A stretch of DNA of 64,000 nucleotides, taken from contig NZ_HG992749.1 in the NCBI RefSeq assembly GCF_905175385.1, forward strand, positions 620,001 to 684,000, written 5' to 3'. Source of the stretch: Vibrio sp. B1FLJ16 (GTDB lineage Bacteria > Pseudomonadota > Gammaproteobacteria > Enterobacterales > Vibrionaceae). This document shows positions 10,707-21,119 of this stretch, piece after piece. The first letter of the stretch is position 1. Each line of letters opens with the position of its first letter. The position numbers and the translations under genes are program-made. The notes under the pieces are model-generated. The model searched no databases, was not told where the DNA came from, and was given only the letters and a program-made list of their open reading frames with translations.

Positions 10707-11213
10707 ATGAAACTTACATCTAAAGGAAGATATGCGGTAACAGCCATGCTGGATGTGGCACTGCATTCGCAACAAAACCCTGTACCTCTTGCTGATATTT
10801 CAGAACGTCAGGGAATCTCGCTTTCTTACTTAGAGCAACTTTTTTCTAAATTGCGTAAAGCAGGCCTTGTTGCCAGCGTTCGTGGTCCAGGCGGTGGTTA
10901 CCGACTAGGCACAGACGCACACAGCATCGCAATTGGAACAGTGATTGCGGCTGTAGACGAGTCAGTTGATGCAACTAAATGTCAGGGCAAAGGAGATTGT
11001 CAGGGCGGGACTCGTTGCCTAACACATACACTATGGCGTGACTTAAGCTCTCGCATCAGTGACTTCTTGAATAACATCACTCTTGGTGAGCTGATGACTG
11101 ACAATGAAGTACTACAAATTTCTGACCGTCAGGACATTGATCTGGCGGTGACTAATGGGTTTACCAACAAAAATACAACCGCCGCGCCCATCGGTGTAAA
11201 CGTCCGCTCTTAG
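10707..11213 (+). CDS. iscR: Iron-sulphur cluster regulator IscR
   Basis: A 168-residue Rrf2-family repressor. The ATG at 10707 gives the family start [18 protein letters not shown]; an in-frame ATG six codons upstream is less likely. The winged helix covers about 1-65 ([26 protein letters not shown]). The cluster ligands C92, C98, C104 and the histidine H107 match E. coli IscR. With cluster bound it represses its own operon; tandem sites lie just upstream. The rest of the isc operon follows. Confidence 0.98.
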   Translation: MKLTSKGRYAVTAMLDVALHSQQNPVPLADISERQGISLSYLEQLFSKLRKAGLVASVRGPGGGYRLGTDAHSIAIGTVIAAVDESVDATKCQGKGDCQGGTRCLTHTLWRDLSSRISDFLNNITLGELMTDNEVLQISDRQDIDLAVTNGFTNKNTTAAPIGVNVRS

Positions 11214-11226
11214 CGGTCAGCTTTTT
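11204..11226 (+). promoter_or_regulatory. Hairpin with T-run at the iscR-iscS junction
   Basis: CCGCT-CTT-AGCGG overlaps the iscR stop region and is followed after five bases by TTTTT. It is too short to be a firm terminator. In E. coli a structure at this junction protects the iscR part of the mRNA after RyhB-directed cleavage, and this could play the same role. Confidence 0.4.
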
Positions 11227-11241
11227 ACATTGGAGTAGAGA

Positions 11242-12456
11242 ATGAAACTGCCGATTTATCTTGATTATTCCGCTACATGTCCAGTTGATCCACGTGTTGC
11301 TGAGAAAATGGTTCAGTACATGACAATGGATGGCACATTTGGCAACCCAGCGTCTCGTTCGCACCGTTACGGCTGGCAGGCAGAAGAAGCAGTAGATACT
11401 GCTCGTGAGCAAATTGCTGACCTTCTAAATGCAGATCCACGCGAGATCGTATTTACATCAGGTGCGACAGAGTCTGACAACCTTGCAATCAAAGGTGCAG
11501 CTCACTTTTACTCTAAAAAGGGTAAACACATCATCACGTGTAAAACAGAACATAAAGCGGTTCTTGACCCATGCCGTCAGTTAGAGCGCGAAGGTTTTGA
11601 AGTTACTTACCTAGAGCCCGAGTCAAATGGCTTAATCGATCTAGAGAAACTTAAAGCTGCAATGCGTGATGACACAGTGCTTGTTTCTATCATGCACGTG
11701 AACAACGAGATTGGCGTTATTCAAGACATCACAACAATTGGTGAGCTATGTCGTGAGCGTAAAATCGTATTCCACGTAGATGCAGCTCAGTCTGCTGGTA
11801 AGTTGCCAATCGACGTTCAGGAAATGAAAGTTGATTTGATTTCTCTATCAGCCCACAAGATTTACGGTCCTAAAGGTATCGGTGCACTTTACGTACGTCG
11901 TAAGCCTCGTATCCGCCTTGAAGCACAGATGCACGGTGGCGGCCATGAGCGTGGTTTCCGCTCTGGTACGCTGGCAACTCACCAAATCGTTGGTATGGGT
12001 GAAGCTTTCCGCATCGCAAAAGAAGAGATGCAGAAAGATTACGATCACGCACTAGCGCTTCGTAACCGTCTACTTAACGGTGTGAAAGACCTTGAAGCGG
12101 TAACGGTAAACGGTGATCTGGAGCAGCGTGTACCACAAAACCTAAACATCAGTTTTGCTTTCGTAGAAGGTGAATCACTGCTGATGTCGCTTAAAGACCT
12201 GGCGGTATCATCTGGTAGTGCATGTACTTCTGCGAGTCTAGAGCCATCTTACGTTTTACGTGCCCTTGGCATGGACGATGAATTGGCTCACAGCTCAGTT
12301 CGTTTCTCATTCGGTCGTTTCACGACAGAAGAAGAAATTGATTACGCAATTGAACAAATCCGCGTTGCAGTGACTAAGCTACGCGACATGTCTCCTCTAT
12401 GGGATATGTACAAGGAAGGGGTTGATTTGAGCACAGTTGAATGGGCTCATCATTAA
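11242..12456 (+). CDS. iscS: Cysteine desulfurase IscS
   Basis: A 404-residue PLP enzyme that takes sulphur from cysteine and delivers it as a persulfide to IscU and other acceptors. Visible are the PLP-lysine segment [18 protein letters not shown], the mobile-loop cysteine [14 protein letters not shown] (about residue 328) and the family start [16 protein letters not shown]. Length is identical to the typical proteobacterial IscS. GGAG precedes the ATG. Second gene of the isc operon. Confidence 0.98.
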   Translation: MKLPIYLDYSATCPVDPRVAEKMVQYMTMDGTFGNPASRSHRYGWQAEEAVDTAREQIADLLNADPREIVFTSGATESDNLAIKGAAHFYSKKGKHIITCKTEHKAVLDPCRQLEREGFEVTYLEPESNGLIDLEKLKAAMRDDTVLVSIMHVNNEIGVIQDITTIGELCRERKIVFHVDAAQSAGKLPIDVQEMKVDLISLSAHKIYGPKGIGALYVRRKPRIRLEAQMHGGGHERGFRSGTLATHQIVGMGEAFRIAKEEMQKDYDHALALRNRLLNGVKDLEAVTVNGDLEQRVPQNLNISFAFVEGESLLMSLKDLAVSSGSACTSASLEPSYVLRALGMDDELAHSSVRFSFGRFTTEEEIDYAIEQIRVAVTKLRDMSPLWDMYKEGVDLSTVEWAHH

Positions 12457-12493
12457 TCTCAGGGATAGAATAGAGGATTCGAGGTAATTTATC

Positions 12494-12877
12494 ATGGCAT
12501 ACAGCGAAAAAGTAATTGATCACTACGAGAACCCACGTAACGTAGGTTCATTTGACAAAGAAGATCCATCAGTAGGTAGCGGCATGGTTGGCGCACCAGC
12601 TTGTGGCGACGTTATGAAACTGCAAATTAAAGTGACACCGGAAGGTATCATCGAAGATGCGAAGTTCAAAACGTATGGTTGTGGTAGTGCAATCGCATCA
12701 AGCTCACTGGTAACTGAGTGGGTAAAAGGCAAATCAATTGATGAAGCGGCTGCAATTAAGAACTCTGAAATTGCAGAAGAGCTAGAACTTCCACCTGTGA
12801 AAGTTCACTGTTCAATTCTTGCTGAAGATGCAATCAAAGCAGCGGTTGCAGACTACAAGAAAAAACACCAAGAATAA
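12494..12877 (+). CDS. iscU: Iron-sulphur cluster scaffold IscU
   Basis: A 127-residue scaffold on which the cluster is built. The three ligand cysteines are C37 (GAPACGDV), C63 (YGCGSA) and C106 (KVHCSIL). The HscA-recognition motif LPPVK sits at 99-103. All positions equal those known for E. coli IscU. It is 37 bases downstream of iscS, and a hairpin separates it from iscA. Confidence 0.98.
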   Translation: MAYSEKVIDHYENPRNVGSFDKEDPSVGSGMVGAPACGDVMKLQIKVTPEGIIEDAKFKTYGCGSAIASSSLVTEWVKGKSIDEAAAIKNSEIAEELELPPVKVHCSILAEDAIKAAVADYKKKHQE

Positions 12878-12891
12878 TTATTCCGTAATAT

Positions 12892-12916
12892 AATGGGAGC
12901 CGTTAACGCTCCCATT
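12892..12916 (+). promoter_or_regulatory. Intra-operon hairpin between iscU and iscA
   Basis: Perfect 9-bp stem AATGGGAGC / GCTCCCATT with a 7-base loop and no T-run after it. Likely an mRNA processing or stability element that could set iscRSU levels apart from the downstream genes. Confidence 0.5.
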
Positions 12917-12948
12917 CCAATCGTAATTTAGACAGACTAAGGTGCAGT

Positions 12949-13275
12949 ATGGCCATCACAATGACAGAAACAGCGGCAAGTCGCGTAAAAGCATTCCTGG
13001 ATAACCGAGGCAAAGGTATCGGTTTACGTCTTGGAGTGAAGACGACTGGCTGTTCCGGCATGGCGTATGTACTTGAGTTTGTTGACGAGCTAAACGAAGC
13101 TGAAGATGAAGTTTTTGACCTTTCAGGGGTAAAAATTATCATCGATAAAAAAAGCTTGGTGTACTTAGACGGTACCGAATTGGATTACGTGAAGGAAGGG
13201 TTGAATGAAGGTTTTGAGTTCAACAACCCGAACGCAAAAAGTGAATGTGGTTGTGGTGAAAGCTTCAACGTCTAA
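12949..13275 (+). CDS. iscA: Iron-sulphur assembly protein IscA
   Basis: A 108-residue A-type carrier that binds iron or a cluster and passes it to apoproteins. The conserved cysteines are C35 (TTGCSGMAY) and C100/C102 (ECGCGESF). Start [13 protein letters not shown] is the family start. It sits at the usual place between iscU and hscB. Confidence 0.97.
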   Translation: MAITMTETAASRVKAFLDNRGKGIGLRLGVKTTGCSGMAYVLEFVDELNEAEDEVFDLSGVKIIIDKKSLVYLDGTELDYVKEGLNEGFEFNNPNAKSECGCGESFNV

Positions 13276-13330
13276 TTGATTGTCCTTCTGGGCAACCGAG
13301 TCCGGAAGGCTTTACTAGGACCCGAACTTA

Positions 13331-13846
13331 ATGAATCACTTTGAATTATTTGGGCTACCAAGTCAGTTTCAGCTGGATGGTAGCCTTCTTTCTTCTCAGT
13401 TCCGAGAACTACAAAAACGTTTCCACCCAGATAACTTTGCGACGGCGTCTGAACGCGACCGCTTGATGGCAGTACAAAAAGCAGCGCAGATTAACGATGC
13501 TTATCAGGTTCTGAAAAATCCGATCTCTCGCGCGGAGTACATCTTGGCAGAGCAGGGAACGGAAATTCGTGGCGAACAACAAACTATGCAAGATCCGATG
13601 TTCCTGATGGAACAGATGGAACTACGTGAAGAACTGGAAGAAATTGCTGGCAGCTCTGATCCTGAATCAGCGCTTTTTGACTTCGACTCTAAGGTCAGCA
13701 AAATGTACAAGCAGCATTTGGCAAACGTCGAGCAAGAGCTTGATGACGGTCTTTGGGCAGAAGCCGCAGACCGAGTTCGTAAGCTGAAATTTATTGCCAA
13801 GCTAAAGCACGAAATTGAGCTGGCTGAAGACAAGCTCCTCGGCTAG
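13331..13846 (+). CDS. hscB: Co-chaperone HscB
   Basis: A 171-residue J-domain protein. The N-terminal J domain holds HPD (KRFHPDNFAT, about residues 32-41) and the C-terminal three-helix part binds IscU and hands it to HscA. Start MNHFELFGLPSQFQLD is typical. hscA follows after 21 bases. Confidence 0.97.
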   Translation: MNHFELFGLPSQFQLDGSLLSSQFRELQKRFHPDNFATASERDRLMAVQKAAQINDAYQVLKNPISRAEYILAEQGTEIRGEQQTMQDPMFLMEQMELREELEEIAGSSDPESALFDFDSKVSKMYKQHLANVEQELDDGLWAEAADRVRKLKFIAKLKHEIELAEDKLLG

Positions 13847-13867
13847 TCAGCGTTACAAGGACCAATC

Positions 13868-15721
13868 ATGGCATTACTTCAAATCGCAGAACCGGGTCAA
13901 AGCTCGGCACCTCATGAGCATAAGTTGGCAGCGGGTATCGACTTAGGTACGACCAACTCATTGGTTGCTTCCGTACGCAGTGGCGATGCAACTACATTAC
14001 TGGATGAGCAGGGCTGCAGCATTCTGCCTTCAGTGGTTAACTATTCGGCAGAATCAATCATTGTCGGTGATGACGCAAAAGCGAAAGCCGAGTTCGAACC
14101 AGAAAATACGATAATCTCAGTAAAACGTTTGATCGGCCGCTCACTGAAAGACATTCAGTCTCGCTATCCATCATTACCTTACCAGTTTAAAGAGAGCGAT
14201 AACGGCTTACCGGTTCTACAAACTGCTCAAGGCGACAAAAACCCAATTGAAGTATCAGCAGAGATACTGAAGGTGCTTGGGAAACGCGCTGAAGAAACAT
14301 TGGGCGGCGACCTAGCAGGTGTTGTAATTACCGTTCCAGCGTACTTTGATGACGCACAACGTGCAGGCACCAAAGATGCCGCCAAGTTAGCTGGCCTGCA
14401 TGTTCTTCGTCTTCTGAACGAACCGACTGCAGCTGCGATCGCTTATGGTCTGGATTCCGGGCAAGAAGGCGTGATAGCGGTTTACGATTTGGGCGGTGGT
14501 ACGTTTGATATCTCAATCTTGCGTCTGTCTAAGGGTGTCTTTGAAGTATTGGCAACTGGTGGTGATTCAGCGTTAGGCGGTGATGATTTTGACCATCTGT
14601 TTGCTGAGTTCCTGATGGAGCAAGCGGGTTTGAATACTCAGCTTTCTGCAGAGCAAAATCGCGTACTACTGAACATCGCTACCGCAACAAAGATCGCATT
14701 TTCTGAGCAAGACAGCGTAGAAGTTGACGTATTTGGCTGGAAAGGTACGGTTACCCGTGATCAGTTTGAGGATCTTATCCGTCCGCTAGTGAAGAAAACA
14801 CTGATGTCTTGTCGCCGCGCACTGAAAGACGCGGACGTTGATGCAGAAGATGTGCTTGAAGTGGTGATGGTTGGTGGTTCAACACGTACTCTGTTAGTAC
14901 GTGAAATGGTTGGCGAATTCTTTGGCCGCATGCCACTGACAAGTATTAATCCAGATGAAGTGGTCGCGATTGGTGCGGGTATCCAAGCGGATATTCTGGC
15001 GGGCAACAAGCCGGATTCGGAAATGTTACTGCTTGACGTGATTCCATTATCACTTGGCATTGAAACCATGGGTGGTTTGGTTGAAAAAATCATTCCGCGT
15101 AACACGACGATTCCTGTTGCTCGCGCACAAGAATTTACCACATTCAAAGACGGTCAAACCGCGATGAGTGTACACGTTGTGCAAGGTGAGCGTGAAATGG
15201 TCGATGATTGCCGTTCTTTGGCTCGCTTCTCTCTCAAAGGCATTCCACCAATGGCAGCTGGTGCGGCGCATATCCGTGTAACATACCAGGTGGATGCCGA
15301 TGGACTGCTGTCTGTTACTGCAATGGAAAAGAGCACCGGCGTGCAGTCTGAGATCCAGGTTAAGCCTTCGTATGGTCTGAGTGATAACGAAGTCGCTGAC
15401 ATGCTGCGTGACTCGATGACTCACGCAAAAGAAGACATGCAAGCACGTGCTTTAGCTGAACAACGCGTTGAAGCGGATCGTGTGATTGAAGGTTTAATTG
15501 CTGCAATGCAAGCTGATGGTGATGATTTACTGTCAGAGCAAGAGAAACAAAATCTGGTAAAATCAATTGAAGCACTGATTGAGCTGCGTAATGGCGATAA
15601 TGCGGATGCGATTGAGCAGGGCATTAAAGATACCGATAAAGCGAGCCAAGACTTTGCATCACGCCGTATGGATAAATCGATTCGAGCTGCACTGTCAGGT
15701 CAATCAGTAGACGATATATAA
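13868..15721 (+). CDS. hscA: Fe-S assembly chaperone HscA (Hsp70 family)
   Basis: A 617-residue specialised Hsp70 that releases the cluster from IscU in an ATP-driven cycle with HscB. The ATPase domain shows [44 protein letters not shown] and [13 protein letters not shown]. The substrate domain follows from about residue 390 ([13 protein letters not shown]) and ends in a helical lid. The short N-terminal extension before GIDLGTT is normal for HscA and differs from DnaK. Confidence 0.98.
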   Translation: MALLQIAEPGQSSAPHEHKLAAGIDLGTTNSLVASVRSGDATTLLDEQGCSILPSVVNYSAESIIVGDDAKAKAEFEPENTIISVKRLIGRSLKDIQSRYPSLPYQFKESDNGLPVLQTAQGDKNPIEVSAEILKVLGKRAEETLGGDLAGVVITVPAYFDDAQRAGTKDAAKLAGLHVLRLLNEPTAAAIAYGLDSGQEGVIAVYDLGGGTFDISILRLSKGVFEVLATGGDSALGGDDFDHLFAEFLMEQAGLNTQLSAEQNRVLLNIATATKIAFSEQDSVEVDVFGWKGTVTRDQFEDLIRPLVKKTLMSCRRALKDADVDAEDVLEVVMVGGSTRTLLVREMVGEFFGRMPLTSINPDEVVAIGAGIQADILAGNKPDSEMLLLDVIPLSLGIETMGGLVEKIIPRNTTIPVARAQEFTTFKDGQTAMSVHVVQGEREMVDDCRSLARFSLKGIPPMAAGAAHIRVTYQVDADGLLSVTAMEKSTGVQSEIQVKPSYGLSDNEVADMLRDSMTHAKEDMQARALAEQRVEADRVIEGLIAAMQADGDDLLSEQEKQNLVKSIEALIELRNGDNADAIEQGIKDTDKASQDFASRRMDKSIRAALSGQSVDDI

Positions 15722-15733
15722 GAGATAAGTAGT

Positions 15734-16072
15734 ATGCCTAAGATTATAGTATTACCACACGCAGATTTGTGCCCTGAGGGTGCAGTGCTGGAAGCAAATA
15801 CTGGTGAAACTGTTCTGGACGTAGCGTTGAAGAATGGCATTGGTATTGAACACGCGTGTGAAAAGTCATGTGCCTGTACCACTTGCCACGTGATCATTCG
15901 CGAAGGTTTTGACTCCCTTGAAGAGAGTGAGGAGCTTGAAGATGACATGCTGGATAAAGCATGGGGTTTAGAGCCTGAATCTCGCCTTGGCTGTCAGGCG
16001 AAAGTAGCCGACGAAGACCTGGTTGTTGAGATTCCAAAATACACGCTAAACCACGCTTCAGAAGATCATTAA
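15734..16072 (+). CDS. fdx: ISC-type [2Fe-2S] ferredoxin Fdx
   Basis: A 112-residue adrenodoxin-type ferredoxin, the electron donor for cluster assembly. The ligands are C42, C48, C51 (HACEKSCACTTCH) and C87 (RLGCQAK), matching E. coli Fdx. It is 12 bases behind hscA and 43 bases before iscX. Confidence 0.97.
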   Translation: MPKIIVLPHADLCPEGAVLEANTGETVLDVALKNGIGIEHACEKSCACTTCHVIIREGFDSLEESEELEDDMLDKAWGLEPESRLGCQAKVADEDLVVEIPKYTLNHASEDH

Positions 16073-16115
16073 TATAGTCTCCCTAAAGTGGAGATGAAGA
16101 AAAGGAAGATGAGCA

Positions 16116-16310
16116 ATGAAATGGACAGATTCTCGCGATATCGCAATCGAACTTTGTGACAAGTTTCCAGACATCGATCCGCAAACCGTGCGCTTTACCG
16201 ACCTTCATCAATGGATCATGGAATTAGATGAGTTTGACGATGAACCAAACCATTGCAATGAAAAGATTCTTGAAGCGGTCATCATGTGCTGGATGGACGA
16301 AGCTGACTAA
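16116..16310 (+). CDS. iscX: IscX (YfhJ), small acidic ISC protein
   Basis: A 64-residue acidic protein with the family start [19 protein letters not shown] and the [21 protein letters not shown] segment near residue 45. IscX binds IscS and iron and tunes cluster assembly. It is the last gene of the isc operon, followed by a strong terminator. Confidence 0.95.
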   Translation: MKWTDSRDIAIELCDKFPDIDPQTVRFTDLHQWIMELDEFDDEPNHCNEKILEAVIMCWMDEAD

Positions 16311-16355
16311 TGCTCGATTCGGTTGTAAAACGCAGCTGAGTTAACAATTCTTACT

Positions 16356-16387
16356 AAAAAAAGCGGACCCTTAGGTCCGTTTTTTTA
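16356..16387 (+). terminator. Terminator of the isc operon
   Basis: Hairpin CGGACC-CTTA-GGTCCG flanked by an A-run and a T-run of seven. Confidence 0.93.
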
Positions 16388-16392
16388 TCAAG

Positions 16393-16423
16393 TTGACATT
16401 TTTGCCCTACATAATGCTAACAT
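16393..16423 (+). promoter_or_regulatory. Candidate promoter of pepB
   Basis: Perfect -35 TTGACA (16393-16398). The best downstream -10-like hexamer, TAACAT (16418-16423), is 19 bases away, longer than ideal. Placed directly behind the isc terminator and about 60 bases before pepB. Confidence 0.4.
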
Positions 16424-16481
16424 CCGTAAGTTATTAAAAAAGAAGCGGCGTAGACGGCGCCGTTATAAGACAGGAGAAACC

Positions 16482-17780
16482 ATGTCTACACAGATGTCTG
16501 TATTTTTAAGCCAAGATTCCGCTGCTCCACATTGGGGTGAAAAAGCCTTACTTTCGTTTTCAGAAAACGGAACGACAATTCATTTAGGTGAAGGCCATGA
16601 TCTTGGCGCAATTCAGCGTGCAGCTCGTCAGCTAGATGGCCAGGGTATTCATTCGATTCTGCTTTCTGGTGATAACTGGGATCTGGAAAGCATCTGGGCT
16701 TTCCATCAAGGTTACCGTAATCCGAAAAAACATGGCCTGCTAGAGTGGGCATCACTGCCGGAAGAAGATCAGGCAGAGCTTCAGGCGCGTATCGTAGCGA
16801 CTGATTTCACGCGAGATGTTATCAATAAAACTGCAGAAGAAGTTGCACCTCGTCAGTTAGCGACTATGGCAGCTGAATTCATCAAATCTGTTGCACCGGA
16901 AGGTACTGTTACCGCTCGTATTGTTAAAGATAAAGATCTGTTAACCGAAGGCTGGGAAGGTATCTATGCGGTTGGTCGTGGCTCTGAGCGTACGTCCGCA
17001 ATGCTGCAACTAGACTATAACCCGACAGGTGATGAAAACGCGCCAGTGTTCGCATGTTTAGTAGGTAAAGGAATTACTTTTGATTCGGGCGGCTACAGCC
17101 TGAAGCCTTCTAACTTTATGAGTGCGATGAAAGCGGATATGGGTGGTGCAGGCACGATTACCGGTGGTCTGGGCTTAGCTATCCAGCGCGGTTTAAACAA
17201 GCGTGTAAAACTGATCCTTTGTTGTGCAGAGAACATGATTTCCGGCCGTGCGCTTAAGCTTGGCGATATCATTACATACAAAAACGGTACGACCGTAGAG
17301 ATCATGAATACCGATGCGGAAGGTCGTTTGGTATTGGCGGATGGTCTTATTTACTCAAGTGAGCAAAAGCCAGAATTAATTATCGACTGCGCTACCCTAA
17401 CTGGTGCTGCGAAAAACGCGTTAGGTAATGATTACCATGCGTTAATGAGCTTCGACGACGAGCTTGCACACCAAGCTCTGACTGCGGCAAATCAGGAGAA
17501 AGAGGGTCTGTGGCCACTGCCTCTTGCTGATTTCCACCGTGGTATGCTGCCATCAAACTTTGCGGATCTGTCGAACATCAGCTCCGGTGACTACACTCCA
17601 GGTGCAAGTACGGCTGCGGCATTCCTGTCTTACTTTGTCGAAGATTACAAGAAAGGCTGGTTACACTTTGACTGTGCTGGTACGTACCGCAAAGCAGCTT
17701 CTGAGAAATGGGCTGCGGGTGCAACCGGTATGGGTGTTCGCACTCTTGCCCGTCTTCTTAACGAGCAAGCAGACAAATAA
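16482..17780 (+). CDS. pepB: Aminopeptidase B (M17 family)
   Basis: A 432-residue leucyl-aminopeptidase-type metalloenzyme that removes N-terminal residues from peptides in the cytoplasm. The M17 signature [14 protein letters not shown] is present, as are the metal-site segments [19 protein letters not shown] and [10 protein letters not shown]. The N-terminal domain is shorter than in PepA, as expected for PepB. AGGAG precedes the ATG. It follows the isc operon as in E. coli but has its own promoter and is separated by the terminator. Confidence 0.95.
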   Translation: MSTQMSVFLSQDSAAPHWGEKALLSFSENGTTIHLGEGHDLGAIQRAARQLDGQGIHSILLSGDNWDLESIWAFHQGYRNPKKHGLLEWASLPEEDQAELQARIVATDFTRDVINKTAEEVAPRQLATMAAEFIKSVAPEGTVTARIVKDKDLLTEGWEGIYAVGRGSERTSAMLQLDYNPTGDENAPVFACLVGKGITFDSGGYSLKPSNFMSAMKADMGGAGTITGGLGLAIQRGLNKRVKLILCCAENMISGRALKLGDIITYKNGTTVEIMNTDAEGRLVLADGLIYSSEQKPELIIDCATLTGAAKNALGNDYHALMSFDDELAHQALTAANQEKEGLWPLPLADFHRGMLPSNFADLSNISSGDYTPGASTAAAFLSYFVEDYKKGWLHFDCAGTYRKAASEKWAAGATGMGVRTLARLLNEQADK

Positions 17781-17784
17781 CTTT

Positions 17785-17817
17785 TATGGCAGCGCCTTAT
17801 TGTCAGGTACTGCCATA
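17785..17817 (+). terminator. Hairpin after pepB, no T-run
   Basis: Stem TATGGCAG / CTGCCATA with a 17-base loop. Possible weak terminator or 3'-end stabilising structure. Confidence 0.4.
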
Positions 17818-17871
17818 GTCAAGTAAGTCACTTTTAATCACTATTATTACAAGTACAAAAAAGGAAACCTT

Positions 17872-18297
17872 ATGGCTCTGGAAAGAACGTTTTCAATTGT
17901 TAAGCCTGACGCAGTGGAAAGAAACCTGATCGGTGAAATCTACAACCGCATTGAGAAGGCTGGACTACGTATTATAGCGGCAAAAATGGTTCACCTGACG
18001 GAAGAGCAGGCGAGCGGTTTTTACGCGGAACATGAAGGTAAAGAGTTCTTCGAACCTCTGAAAGAGTTTATGACCTCCGGACCAATTATGGTTCAGGTTC
18101 TTGAGGGTGAAAATGCGATTGCACGTTACCGAGAACTGATGGGTAAAACAAACCCGGAAGAAGCTGCATGTGGTACGCTTCGCTGCGATTACGCATTAAG
18201 CATGCGCCACAATTCTGTACATGGCTCCGATAGCCCGGAATCTGCGGCTCGTGAGATTGAGTTCTTCTTTCCTGAGTCAGAGATTTGCCCACGTTAA
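17872..18297 (+). CDS. ndk: Nucleoside diphosphate kinase
   Basis: A 141-residue kinase that balances NTP and dNTP pools. The phospho-histidine is H117 in [10 protein letters not shown], at the family position. The start [18 protein letters not shown] is typical. AAGGAAA precedes the ATG. Own terminator downstream. Confidence 0.98.
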   Translation: MALERTFSIVKPDAVERNLIGEIYNRIEKAGLRIIAAKMVHLTEEQASGFYAEHEGKEFFEPLKEFMTSGPIMVQVLEGENAIARYRELMGKTNPEEAACGTLRCDYALSMRHNSVHGSDSPESAAREIEFFFPESEICPR

Positions 18298-18328
18298 TCT
18301 TGTATTAGCATGTGCTCGTAAAGATAGT

Positions 18329-18354
18329 AAGCCCCGGAGATTCCCGGGGCTTTT
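18329..18354 (+). terminator. Terminator of ndk
   Basis: Stem GCCCCGG / CCGGGGC with a 6-base loop, followed by TTTT. Confidence 0.9.
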
Positions 18355-18449
18355 ATTATCTACCCACCCTAAATTCTCTTAGATTAAAATTGTTTAAATT
18401 TTAATCGCTATGATTTTAATGCCTTAGCAAACTCAAGGTTTTACAACCC

Positions 18450-18478
18450 TTGTTGTAGCTGCATAAAGGCTGTACAAT
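18450..18478 (+). promoter_or_regulatory. Candidate promoter of rlmN
   Basis: -35 TTGTTG (18450-18455), 17-base spacer, -10 TACAAT (18473-18478), 39 bases before the chosen start codon. Confidence 0.55.
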
Positions 18479-18516
18479 TCGCGCCCTTATTCTTGTTTCA
18501 GTCATTGAGAGGTAAT

Positions 18517-19644
18517 ATGACCACTGAAAAAATCAATCTACTCGACTTTGATCGCAAAGGCATGCGTCAGTTTTTCGCAGAAGAACTCGGCGAAAAAGCG
18601 TTTCGTGCCGATCAGGTTATGAAGTGGATCTACCATTTCGGTGTTGATGACTTCGACAACATGACGAACATCAATAAGAAGTTACGTGAGAAACTGCAGC
18701 ATAAGTGTGAAATCAAAGCCCCCGTTGTTGCGGAAGCTCAGCACTCTTCTGACGGCACTATTAAGTGGGCGATGAAGGTTGGTGACCAGGATGTGGAAAC
18801 GGTTTACATCCCTGAAGATGATCGCGCAACATTGTGTGTCTCTTCTCAGGTGGGATGTGCTCTGGAATGTAAATTCTGTTCAACGGCTCAGCAAGGCTTT
18901 AACCGTAACCTAAAGGTTTCCGAAATCATCGGTCAGGTATGGCGCGCAGCACGTGAAGTCGGTTTGGAGAAAGAGACTGGTCGTCGTCCGATTACTAACG
19001 TAGTAATGATGGGGATGGGTGAACCGTTACTTAACATGAAAAACCTGATCCCTGCTCTGGAAATCATGCTGGATGATCTGGGCTTTGGTCTATCTAAGCG
19101 CCGTGTAACTGTGTCTACATCGGGTGTCGTATCAGGTCTTGATCAAATGACGGGTAAAATCGACGTGGCGTTAGCCATTTCACTTCATGCGCCAAACGAT
19201 AAGTTACGCAGTGAAATTATGCCAATCAATGACCGTTGGGACATTCAGGATTTTCTGGCATCAGTGCGTCGTTATATTGCATCTTCTAATGCAAACCGTG
19301 GCAAAGTGACAGTAGAGTATGTACTACTTGATCATGTGAATGATGATATGGACCATGCGCGGGAGTTAGCAGAGCTAATGAAAGATACGCCATGTAAGAT
19401 CAACTTGATTCCGTTCAACCCGTACCCAGGATCACCGTACAAGAAACCAAGTAACTCCCGTATTGACCGTTTCCAGAAAACGCTCATGCAGTATGAGCAC
19501 ACGGTAACCGTACGCAAGACCCGCGGTGACGATATTGATGCTGCGTGTGGTCAGTTAGTTGGTGATGTTATAGACCGGACTAAGCGTACTGCTGCATTAA
19601 AAGCGGCACGTGGTGCGGAGACTATTGAAGTCAAAGCCGTGTAA
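18517..19644 (+). CDS. rlmN: Dual-specificity 23S rRNA/tRNA m2A methyltransferase RlmN
   Basis: A 375-residue radical SAM enzyme that methylates C2 of A2503 in 23S rRNA and of A37 in some tRNAs. The cluster motif is C114-C118-C121 ([15 protein letters not shown]), followed by [12 protein letters not shown] and the C-terminal cysteine in IDAACGQL needed for the methyl-cysteine mechanism. The ATG at 18517 is chosen for its GAGAGGT ribosome site; an in-frame TTG eight codons upstream has none. The next gene in the conserved order, rodZ, is unusually far away. Confidence 0.97.
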   Translation: MTTEKINLLDFDRKGMRQFFAEELGEKAFRADQVMKWIYHFGVDDFDNMTNINKKLREKLQHKCEIKAPVVAEAQHSSDGTIKWAMKVGDQDVETVYIPEDDRATLCVSSQVGCALECKFCSTAQQGFNRNLKVSEIIGQVWRAAREVGLEKETGRRPITNVVMMGMGEPLLNMKNLIPALEIMLDDLGFGLSKRRVTVSTSGVVSGLDQMTGKIDVALAISLHAPNDKLRSEIMPINDRWDIQDFLASVRRYIASSNANRGKVTVEYVLLDHVNDDMDHARELAELMKDTPCKINLIPFNPYPGSPYKKPSNSRIDRFQKTLMQYEHTVTVRKTRGDDIDAACGQLVGDVIDRTKRTAALKAARGAETIEVKAV

Positions 19645-19661
19645 ATTGAGTGAAAATTTAT

Positions 19662-19693
19662 AATAGCCAGAGCCATTTGCTCTGGCTATTTTG
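19662..19693 (+). terminator. Terminator of rlmN
   Basis: Perfect 12-bp stem AATAGCCAGAGC / GCTCTGGCTATT, 5-base loop, then a short T-run. Confidence 0.9.
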
Positions 19694-20146
19694 TTTACTG
19701 AACTTATGATACGCAAATGCTTTCAGTATAAGCGATGCATAGTGACTCGTTTTTATACACAACGTTCGCGGAATTACTTATTTCAGGTGATCAGTTGGTA
19801 ACCCTATTTGAATAGTGGAATTGCGTAGAATTTCGAATTACAGTGTCAAAGTTTGGACAAAAGCTTGAGTAATCTGTTAGTTTGGGCGTAAAGAGTTTTT
19901 ATCTTTGTTATGCATTCGCTTATCATATTACATAGCAGGTACCACAACATCGAGAATTCTCCGCTCTTTTCTTTCATTACGCTTTGCCGATTGTTGTAAA
20001 ACGGGTATCCATACTCCAAGTGCCGAGAATTTCTTAAAATTATTATTTTGGTTAACACGATCAGACTACCTAGCTTTAATTTAGGATGAAGCAAAGAACG
20101 AACATGAGTAGCCGTGTTAATGACTAAAGCAGACTAAAACACCATT
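19694..20146. other. Long non-coding stretch between rlmN and rodZ
   Basis: About 450 AT-rich bases without a convincing gene. The only longer reading frame (19846-20094, reverse) has no ribosome site and no recognisable product. The promoter of the rodZ-ispG-hisS group must lie here. In other gammaproteobacteria such as Pseudomonas a pilF/pilW gene sits at this place; no trace of one is readable. Confidence 0.6.
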
Positions 20147-21112
20147 ATGACAGACCACGAAAATACCAACGAAGTACCGCTGTCTATTGCAGCGGGTACC
20201 TTGTTAAAGAATAAACGCGAATCTCAAGGCATGACTCAGAAGCAAGTAGCTGATCGTCTGAGACTTCGCGTTTCTGTTATTGAAGACATAGAAAACAACC
20301 GATTCGATTCTAAGCAAGTGACGACGTTTACCCGTGGTTATTTGCGTTCTTACGCAAAAGTTGTCGGACTTGACGAAAAAATAGTGCTATCCGCACTAGA
20401 GCAAACAGCTGACATAAAGCCTAAAGCTGAAGATGTCGAAATGCAGAGCTTTTCTCGCAAAACAAAACATGAAAAGCATAATAGCCGCATTATGCTGCTG
20501 ACCTGGATTATCGCGATAGTTATTACCGGTATTTCCGCAGCTTGGTGGTGGCAGAATCAACAGGAAAATAGTCTTTCCCAAGTTGTGACAGACACGGATA
20601 TAGAAGCGCCTAGCCCTAGTGCAGAAGAGTTGGTCGAAATCGATAACATGAGTACAGATGATCTGATCGCAGGTAAATCAGAAGAGAGTATGACTGCAGC
20701 TCAAACCCCGGAAGTAGATGAGAGCTTGGATACTTCACCGGAAACTGACGCTTTACCAGAGCTTGGTGATGAGATTGCTGCCAGTGAGACCTTGGAAGAA
20801 GCTGAAGAACCTGTCGCTGTTATTGAAGAGGCTCCGGTTGTGGAAGAGCCGGCAGTTGTCGTACCAAAAGGCATGACTCTGCTAACAATGAAGTTTCAAT
20901 CAGATTGTTGGATTCAGGTTAAAGACGCCAACGGCAGAACACTAGTAACTGGCACTCGTAAGCCAGGGCAGGATGTCGAACTTACCGGAAAAGCACCATT
21001 TAATGTGATATTGGGCGCTCCGGAAGGGGTGACAATGACATTTGCGAGTGAACCTGTTGACCTTTCTGGGTATACTTCAGGCAAAGTCGCTAGATTCACT
21101 TTACCGTTATAA
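20147..21112 (+). CDS. rodZ: Cytoskeleton protein RodZ
   Basis: A 321-residue bitopic membrane protein that links MreB filaments to the cell-wall elongation machinery. The N-terminal helix-turn-helix domain (about 15-80, [19 protein letters not shown]) is followed by a basic stretch, one membrane span (about 113-134), an acidic, proline-rich periplasmic linker and the C-terminal beta domain ([19 protein letters not shown] onward). Length is near the E. coli protein (337). ispG begins 7 bases after its stop. Confidence 0.95.
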   Translation: MTDHENTNEVPLSIAAGTLLKNKRESQGMTQKQVADRLRLRVSVIEDIENNRFDSKQVTTFTRGYLRSYAKVVGLDEKIVLSALEQTADIKPKAEDVEMQSFSRKTKHEKHNSRIMLLTWIIAIVITGISAAWWWQNQQENSLSQVVTDTDIEAPSPSAEELVEIDNMSTDDLIAGKSEESMTAAQTPEVDESLDTSPETDALPELGDEIAASETLEEAEEPVAVIEEAPVVEEPAVVVPKGMTLLTMKFQSDCWIQVKDANGRTLVTGTRKPGQDVELTGKAPFNVILGAPEGVTMTFASEPVDLSGYTSGKVARFTLPL

Positions 21113-21119
21113 AAAAATT

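Noticed and set aside
12872..12883. Palindrome GAATAATTATTC resembling an ArgR box
   Set aside because: It overlaps the iscU stop codon inside the isc operon, lacks the flanking consensus bases and there is no arginine gene nearby.
15050..15442. Reverse reading frames inside hscA
   Set aside because: They lie entirely within a conserved Hsp70 gene on the other strand and arise from its codon bias.
19846..20094. Reverse-strand 82-residue reading frame between rlmN and rodZ
   Set aside because: No ribosome site, no family resemblance and composition typical of non-coding AT-rich DNA.
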